NCBI GenBank assembly: GCA_015654795.1
Contig: JAATGF010000003.1
Coordinates: forward strand, 1 to 32,262
Direction: 5' to 3'
Length of the DNA stretch: 32,262 nt
From: Bacteroidales bacterium
GTDB taxonomy: Bacteria; Bacteroidota; Bacteroidia; Bacteroidales; Prolixibacteraceae
Below are positions 28,134-32,262 of this stretch, piece by piece. Numbering within the stretch: the first letter of the stretch is position 1; each line of letters begins with the position of its first letter. Position numbers and translations under genes: made by a program. The notes under the pieces are model-generated. The model was not told the DNA's origin and searched no databases. It was given only the letters and a program-made list of their open reading frames with translations.

Positions 28134-28171
28134 AGAAGCGGGATATTTCTTTGAAGAATTATCCCGCTTCT
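28134..28171. terminator. Terminator between leuB and the toxin gene
   Basis: AGAAGCGGGATA (28134-28145) and TATCCCGCTTCT (28160-28171) pair perfectly, and TTCTT/AAGAA extends the helix inside. It lies between convergent genes. On the minus strand TTTTGTTAAA follows; on the plus strand the T-run is weaker (TGTATTTCG). Confidence 0.75.
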
Positions 28172-28213
28172 GTATTTCGAATATTTGAAATCTTAAACTT
28201 GGATACCGCAATT

Positions 28214-28483
28214 TTAGTAAACTCCATCATGAGTTCCAATATCAACAAAAACAGCTCTTTTCGGCTTTTCCTTTGTAAAAAAGAAAACCACTCGAAGATC
28301 ATATTCAATTGAAAAACTCCACAAGTCCTTTAATCTTCCAGACAATTTATGAGTCTTCAACTTTGCCTCAAATGGATCATTTGTGAATAATTCCAGTCGA
28401 ATCCAGAACTCATTCTCTATCTCAGTCGATTTTATCCTTTTTTGAAATACTTTATTGAATGAATCACTAAATGAAACTTCCAT
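28214..28483 (-). CDS. RelE/YafQ-type mRNA interferase toxin
   Basis: An 89-residue basic protein of the RelE/ParE superfamily. It shows the usual order: an N-terminal strand and helix pair, KTHKLSGRLKDLWSFSIEYDLRVVFFF as the core beta-sheet (LWSFSI.YDLRVVFF), and a C-terminal strand ending in DIGTHDGVY, as in YafQ/RelE-type toxins where a terminal His and Tyr matter for catalysis. Its ATG shares one base with the TAA of the antitoxin gene (TAATG, 28481-28485), so the two are translationally coupled. It is predicted to cleave mRNA on the ribosome; ParE-like gyrase action is the less likely alternative. Confidence 0.8.
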   Translation of the reverse strand: MEVSFSDSFNKVFQKRIKSTEIENEFWIRLELFTNDPFEAKLKTHKLSGRLKDLWSFSIEYDLRVVFFFTKEKPKRAVFVDIGTHDGVY

Positions 28484-28698
28484 TAGAGCATATTTTTAAG
28501 GTCCTCAATCTTCGAAGTGAATTTTAATTTCCCGGCTTTTAACTCCTCTTGCGACTGTCTGAAATTATTAGCAATTTCACTTCTCCGCGTATCGGCAATA
28601 TTATGCTCTAACAGCGTCATGATTTCTAATCTTTCCTCAAGAGGCAGGCTATACAAGGTCTCTACAATATGATTGAACTTCAATATTTGAGCTTTCAT
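28483..28698 (-). CDS. Antitoxin of the RelE-type pair
   Basis: A 71-residue, mostly helical protein. The N-terminal half (FNHIVETLYSLPLEERLEIMTLLEHNI) is a conserved helical module seen in Bacteroidota antitoxins beside RelE-like toxins, and the charged C-terminal tail (EELKAGKLKFTSKIEDLKNML) would wrap the toxin. No ribbon-helix-helix or HTH motif is certain. It is the first gene of the pair and overlaps the toxin by one base. The assignment depends on size, order and the neighbouring toxin. Confidence 0.75.
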   Translation of the reverse strand: MKAQILKFNHIVETLYSLPLEERLEIMTLLEHNIADTRRSEIANNFRQSQEELKAGKLKFTSKIEDLKNML

Positions 28699-28727
28699 GC
28701 GTATATAATTTGTTTTTTAATGGTCGC

Positions 28728-28795
28728 ATGGAATAGCCATCCGTCAGCTGACGGATTCATTTCGATTTGTGATTTTTCAATCATGGCTATTTCAT
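28728..28795. repeat. Inverted repeat with inner 18-bp perfect palindrome upstream of the antitoxin
   Basis: ATCCGTCAGCTGACGGAT (28739-28756) is a perfect palindrome, 41 bp upstream of the antitoxin start. It lies inside a wider inverted repeat: ATGGAATAGCCAT (28728-28740) against ATGGCTATTTCAT (28783-28795), matching at 12 of 13 positions. It may be an operator for the toxin-antitoxin pair or a dispersed Bacteroidota palindrome. Confidence 0.6.
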
Positions 28796-28812
28796 CTCTA
28801 TTACTTTTGTTA

Positions 28813-28820
28813 CAAAGATA
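28813..28820 (-). promoter_or_regulatory. Possible -7 box of the toxin-antitoxin operon
   Basis: On the minus strand TATCTTTG matches TAnnTTTG exactly, about 115 bp upstream of the antitoxin start. No TTTG lies at the -33 distance. If used, the palindrome at 28739-28756 would be inside the 5' leader. Confidence 0.35.
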
Positions 28821-28897
28821 ATTAATTTCTAAAATGAGTGTTTCATTAGCTCGTATTGTTTGTACTTTCGTAAGCAACTCAAAATTAATTTGCCTTT

Positions 28898-29785
28898 ATG
28901 AAATTACCTGCCGAACAAATACCAGTTTACAGTCTGCATAACTTCAGTTCTCCTGAACGGAAAAGCCAGCAATTCCAGGTTGAAGTCTTCGATGCCAACC
29001 GGCATTTCAGTGTGAAATATCCACACCGGCACGATTTTTTCGAGGTGCTTTATCTGCAAAAGGGTTCGGGATATCATGTGATCGATGACAATAAATACGA
29101 GATTACGCCACCATGTGTGTTTTTCATGTCTCCCGGACAAGCGCACAAACTCGAACTTTCGCACGATATTGAAGGTTATATCTTTATTTTCACCTCCGAT
29201 TTTTACCTGCTTAACCGGAGTAATCAGGATAGTTTGATCGAATTTCCGTTTTTTTACACAATACATCAGGATAATCCGCCATTGTTGCTGAATAATGAGA
29301 GTGATGTTCACTTTTTGGAAACTTTGTTCAGGCGAGGCATTACAGAAATTGACCAACCTGGTGATCATATCCTCGAAATGCTGCGTTCGATACTCGACCT
29401 TATTTTGATCACATGTGCGGCACGTTATCCGGTGAATGAGAATCTGCTTAACAAAGGCAAAGGACAATTCCTTGTAAAACGTTTCTTTCATCTGATTGAA
29501 GAAAACAAACAGAAAAACCTATCGCTGAACGATTATGCCAATATAATTGGCGTTACCGCCAATCATCTGACCCAAACAGTTAAGGTACTGACAGGCAAAA
29601 CTTCCCTGCAAATTATAAAATCGAAGCAATTGCTCGAAATAAAACGATTACTGGTTCATACGAATCTGAGCATCTCCGAAATTGCCAGCCAGCTAAGTTT
29701 CGAAGATCAATCATATTTCTCGAAATTTTTCAAACGCGAGACTGGCTCAACGCCACTTCAGTATCGGGGTGAAACGCTGAAGTAG
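28898..29785 (+). CDS. AraC-family transcriptional regulator
   Basis: A 295-residue protein with an N-terminal cupin (about 15-150; PHRHDFFEVLYLQKGSGYHVI and PPCVFFMSPGQAHKLEL form the ligand barrel) and a C-terminal AraC/XylS double helix-turn-helix (about 190-290). The second HTH reads SISEIASQLSFEDQSYFSKFFKRETG followed by STPLQYR, the AraC signature. It is transcribed away from the toxin-antitoxin pair and toward ilvC, which starts 210 bp downstream. The effector and targets are unknown; AraC members with this layout in Bacteroidota often control sugar or stress genes, so control of ilvC should not be assumed. Confidence 0.92.
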   Translation: MKLPAEQIPVYSLHNFSSPERKSQQFQVEVFDANRHFSVKYPHRHDFFEVLYLQKGSGYHVIDDNKYEITPPCVFFMSPGQAHKLELSHDIEGYIFIFTSDFYLLNRSNQDSLIEFPFFYTIHQDNPPLLLNNESDVHFLETLFRRGITEIDQPGDHILEMLRSILDLILITCAARYPVNENLLNKGKGQFLVKRFFHLIEENKQKNLSLNDYANIIGVTANHLTQTVKVLTGKTSLQIIKSKQLLEIKRLLVHTNLSISEIASQLSFEDQSYFSKFFKRETGSTPLQYRGETLK

Positions 29786-29995
29786 CCTGTAAAATTACCA
29801 ATAGAACATAACTGGTAACTTACTGGTGTTTAGTAAATGTCTTCGTTTATGAAGTTCTAATCGGAACAAGTATCCATGAAAAGTGCCTAAAATAAATGGT
29901 TTTCTACATTTTTATTTGACGAATATTCAGTTGCTTTGTATTATCAAAAATCAATTATCGGCAGAATTAATAAACACTATAAAAAAATCATCAAA

Positions 29996-31471
29996 ATGGG
30001 AAATTATTTCAACACATTGCCGCTTCGTCTTCAGTTGGCCCAATTGGGAACCTGTGAATTTATGGATCGTTCGGAGTTTGCAGACGGCGTAGATAAGCTC
30101 GAAGACAAGAAAATCGTGATCATTGGTTGTGGCGCTCAGGGATTGAATCAGGGACTGAACTTACGCGATTCGGGACTGGACGTTTCCTACACCCTTAGGG
30201 CTGAAGCAATTAAAGAAAAACGTCAATCGTATAAGAATGCTGCTGAAAACGGATTTAAAGTTGGAACTTACGAAGAAATGATTCCGACTGCCGATCTTGT
30301 CATCAACCTCACTCCTGATAAACAACATAGTGGTGTTATTAAAGCAGTAATGCCTTTAATCAAAAAGGGAGCTACCCTTTCGTATTCTCACGGTTTCAAC
30401 ATCGTGGAAGAGGGGATGCAAATCAGGAAAGACATTACCGTAATCATGGTTGCCCCTAAATCACCGGGGTCTGAAGTCCGCGCCGAATACCTGCGCGGGT
30501 TTGGTGTTCCAACCCTTATTGCTGTGCATCCTGAAAATGACCCGAATGGCGACGGTTTCGAGATAGCGAAAGCCTATTGCGCAGGAACCGGCGGACATAA
30601 GGCTGGTGTGCTTAAATCGTCGTTTGTCGCCGAAGTAAAATCGGATCTCATGGGCGAGCAGACCATACTTTGCGGATTGTTGCAAACAGGATCAATCCTG
30701 TCGTTCAATAAAATGATTGAAAAGGGAATTGATGCAGGTTATGCCGCAAAACTGGTGCAGTATGGTATCGAAGTAATCACAGAAGCGTTGAAACATGGCG
30801 GTATCACCAATATGATGGATCGTTTGTCGAATCCCGCAAAGATCAAGGCTTTTGAACTTTCGGAGGAATTGAAAACGATTATGCGTCCCTTGTTCTGGAA
30901 ACATATGGACAACATCATGTCGGGTGAATTTTCGAAAACAATGATGGAAGACTGGGCCAACGATGATAAAGATCTGCTGAAATGGAGAGCTGAAACGGGC
31001 GAAACCGCCTTCGAGAAGACTCCGGCAAGCGATGTGAAAATTACCGAACAGGAATACTTCGACAATGGTACACTGATGGTTGCATTCATAAAATCGGGCG
31101 TTGAGCTTGCTTTCGAAACGATGACTGAAGCCGGCATCAAAGCTGAGTCGGCTTATTATGAATCGTTACATGAAACACCGCTGATTGCCAATACGATTGC
31201 ACGTAAGAAATTGTTCGAAATGAACCGTGTAATTTCCGACACTGCTGAATATGGCTGTTACCTTTTCGATCACGCCTGTAAACCATTATTGGCTGATTTC
31301 ATGGCAAAAATCGATACTAACGTAATCGGCAAAAACTTCAATGCCGGAATTGATGCTCACGTCGATAACAAGAAATTGATCCAGGTTAACGCAGCAATCC
31401 GTTACCACGAAGTTGAGATCATTGGCGAAGAATTGCGCGAAGCTATGGATGCGATGAAAGCGATTATCTAA
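29996..31471 (+). CDS. ilvC: Ketol-acid reductoisomerase, class II (long form)
   Basis: A 491-residue NADPH- and Mg-dependent enzyme that isomerises and reduces 2-acetolactate and 2-aceto-2-hydroxybutyrate. The start is ATG 29996, giving [18 protein letters not shown], which matches the E. coli IlvC N-terminus; an in-frame upstream ATG-less extension to 29936 is not conserved. The Rossmann motif is [12 protein letters not shown], and the length equals E. coli IlvC (491), i.e. the long form with duplicated C-terminal knotted domain. It is separated from the main ilv-leu operon by the toxin-antitoxin pair and the AraC gene. The 210-bp upstream region shows only small hairpins (for example TTACCA/TGGTAA at 29795-29818) and no clear leader peptide or attenuator. 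Confidence 0.97.
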   Translation: MGNYFNTLPLRLQLAQLGTCEFMDRSEFADGVDKLEDKKIVIIGCGAQGLNQGLNLRDSGLDVSYTLRAEAIKEKRQSYKNAAENGFKVGTYEEMIPTADLVINLTPDKQHSGVIKAVMPLIKKGATLSYSHGFNIVEEGMQIRKDITVIMVAPKSPGSEVRAEYLRGFGVPTLIAVHPENDPNGDGFEIAKAYCAGTGGHKAGVLKSSFVAEVKSDLMGEQTILCGLLQTGSILSFNKMIEKGIDAGYAAKLVQYGIEVITEALKHGGITNMMDRLSNPAKIKAFELSEELKTIMRPLFWKHMDNIMSGEFSKTMMEDWANDDKDLLKWRAETGETAFEKTPASDVKITEQEYFDNGTLMVAFIKSGVELAFETMTEAGIKAESAYYESLHETPLIANTIARKKLFEMNRVISDTAEYGCYLFDHACKPLLADFMAKIDTNVIGKNFNAGIDAHVDNKKLIQVNAAIRYHEVEIIGEELREAMDAMKAII

Positions 31472-31501
31472 GCGATAAAAAATTGATTAAAAACAGAAAT
31501 G

Positions 31502-31540
31502 TGGCTATCTCAAAAGAACGGGATAGCCATATTTTATTTG
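31502..31540 (+). terminator. Terminator of ilvC
   Basis: TGGCTATC (31502-31509) and GATAGCCA (31522-31529) form an 8-bp stem with a 12-nt loop, followed by TATTTTATTT, 31 bp after the ilvC stop. Confidence 0.75.
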
Positions 31541-31749
31541 TATACCACCCTTCTGTTCCACATCACATTTGAATATTCAACTATCGGGAATATAAATATC
31601 CGCACAATAATTACATAAATAAATTCGCAAATAATTGCGGGGAAACCGGAATTAAATTCCAAAGTTATCACTGCTGTTGAAATTGAGGATTTACCCGAGT
31701 CTAAAAATGCAGATAAGATACCAAGCCAAGAGGGCGAAAAGGAGAAAGG

Positions 31750-31800
31750 GTCATTAAAATAGTCATTGAAAAGGTCATTGGCTTCGCCGTCATTAAAAAG
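31750..31800. repeat. GTCATT microrepeats of about 12-bp period
   Basis: GTCATT begins at 31750, 31762, 31774 and 31789, with spacings 12, 12 and 15, mostly followed by an A-rich spacer. One more copy, GTCATTAAAG, lies near 31878. Confidence 0.65.
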
Positions 31801-31811
31801 TCCAGACTCGA

Positions 31812-31833
31812 TATGAACCAAACATAGAGCAGG
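31812..31833. repeat. Two 11-bp units of the CATAGAGC family
   Basis: TATGAACCAAA and CATAGAGCAGG (22 bp) are identical to the first two units of the array at 9316-9337. Confidence 0.75.
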
Positions 31834-31905
31834 AAAATGGGATGATGGGGCGCAAGGGCGAAAAGGCGATGAGGCGAGTCATTAAAGAATCTTTGATAAA
31901 CGAAG

Positions 31906-31971
31906 TATGGACCAAACAAGAACCAAACATAGAGCAAACATAGAGCGGGTATAGAGCAGGTAGGGTCCGTT
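31906..31971. repeat. 11-bp-period microrepeat array (CATAGAGC family)
   Basis: Consecutive 11-bp units: TATGGACCAAA, CAAGAACCAAA, CATAGAGCAAA, CATAGAGCGGG and TATAGAGCAGG, then a decayed TAGGGTCCGTT. They keep phase exactly from 31906 to about 31971. Confidence 0.8.
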
Positions 31972-32098
31972 CCCGAATAAATCGGCTATAAAGAGTCGTG
32001 AAAAACTGCAGAAAGCCTTGTTGAACCTCCTGATTTTGCACCCGGAGCTACATATGTTTAGTTCCTTCAGGATTTGGAGGCTGTTGGTTGAACAATTT

Positions 32099-32244
32099 GT
32101 GACAATAAAAACAGGCTCCCGCATGTAATTTAAAGTCACAAGATAACTGCTGATAATCATGTTAGTTACAAGGATATTTGTCGCAATAAAGTCACAAAAT
32201 AAGCAGATTTCCCGTGACTATATTGTGACTTTAAGTGTGACTTT
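32099..32244. repeat. Scattered GTGACTTT motifs in both orientations
   Basis: AAAGTCAC occurs at 32132-32139 and 32188-32195, its complement GTGACTTT at 32225-32232 and 32237-32244, and variants GTGACAAT at 32099 and GTGACTAT at 32214. The last three are spaced 11 and 12 bp. Confidence 0.6.
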
Positions 32245-32262
32245 ATTTATTAAAATATCCAT

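Larger units (their letters stand above)
31472..32262. other. Non-coding right end with short periodic repeats
   Basis: About 790 bp with no gene that I can support. After the ilvC terminator it holds GTCATT repeats (31750-31800), two CATAGAGC arrays (31812-31833, 31906-31971), and scattered GTGACTTT/AAAGTCAC motifs (32099-32244). Open frames on both strands here are explained by the repeats. Confidence 0.6.

Noticed and set aside
28695-28877. Sixty-residue minus-strand frame upstream of the antitoxin
   Set aside because: It starts at TTG, has no family likeness, and its middle is simply the translation of the 18-bp palindrome.
31534-32160. Several overlapping minus-strand frames of 78-95 codons
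   Set aside because: They are translations of the 11-bp and 12-bp repeats in all frames, with no consistent codon use or start.
32159-32262. Plus-strand frame of 34 codons open to the right edge
   Set aside because: Half of it is made of GTGACTTT repeats and its start has no support; the next sequence would be needed to decide.

Overview
The window looks like a chromosomal segment of a Bacteroidota (Bacteroidetes) bacterium, probably of the Bacteroidales/Marinilabiliales type. The evidence is: promoters of the TTTG-N18-TAnnTTTG kind, few Shine-Dalgarno sequences, a carboxypeptidase-like regulatory (CNA-B-like) domain protein, lipoprotein and outer-membrane proteins of Bacteroidota style, and the Bacteroides-like gene order leuA-leuC-leuD-(citramalate synthase-like)-leuB. 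No tRNA, rRNA, CRISPR array, insertion sequence or prophage was seen.

Layout. 1-330: 5' part of a small exported protein, running off the left edge (minus). 331-694: intergenic, with a perfect 15-bp inverted repeat. 695-4772 (minus): Xaa-Pro aminopeptidase, a lipoprotein joining a DUF1080/LamG-like domain to a PHP-like domain, and an SBF-like (SLC10A7/YfeH type) transporter. 4872-7311 (minus): two class II aldolase/adducin genes; the downstream one is a tandem two-domain protein whose second domain has lost its metal and catalytic residues. 7395-9288 (plus): promoter, preQ1-I-like riboswitch and an operon for queuosine precursor transport and synthesis (YhhQ-type transporter, queC, queF). 9583-12423 (minus): enolase and a carboxypeptidase-regulatory-like exported protein, each with a terminator. 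12625-16299 (plus): a patatin/BamA-type outer-membrane phospholipase and a PBP4-type DacB. 16300-17056: non-coding, holding a 101-bp direct repeat. 17057-28090 (plus): promoter, leader-peptide attenuator, then ilvD-ilvB-ilvN-leuA-leuC-leuD-cimA-like-leuB. 28214-28698 (minus): a RelE-type toxin-antitoxin pair. 28898-29785 (plus): AraC-type regulator. 29996-31471 (plus): ilvC. 31472-32262: non-coding, rich in short periodic repeats.

How it works together. The ilv-leu block plus ilvC encodes the common valine/isoleucine steps (IlvBN, IlvC, IlvD) and the leucine branch (LeuA, LeuCD, LeuB). The extra synthase in the cluster suggests a citramalate route from pyruvate to 2-oxobutanoate for isoleucine; no ilvA or ilvE is present here. 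The leader carries a 21-codon peptide rich in Leu/Val/Ile codons, an antiterminator and a terminator that share the same arm, which is the arrangement of ribosome-mediated attenuation by charged branched-chain tRNAs. Likewise the que operon has a compact pseudoknot just upstream of its first start codon, consistent with translational control by preQ1.

The best candidates for something new are the complete attenuator in a Bacteroidota ilv-leu operon, the 101-bp repeat whose substitutions fall mostly on third codon positions of one frame, several families of 11-12-bp periodic microrepeats, and the aldolase with a degenerate second domain.
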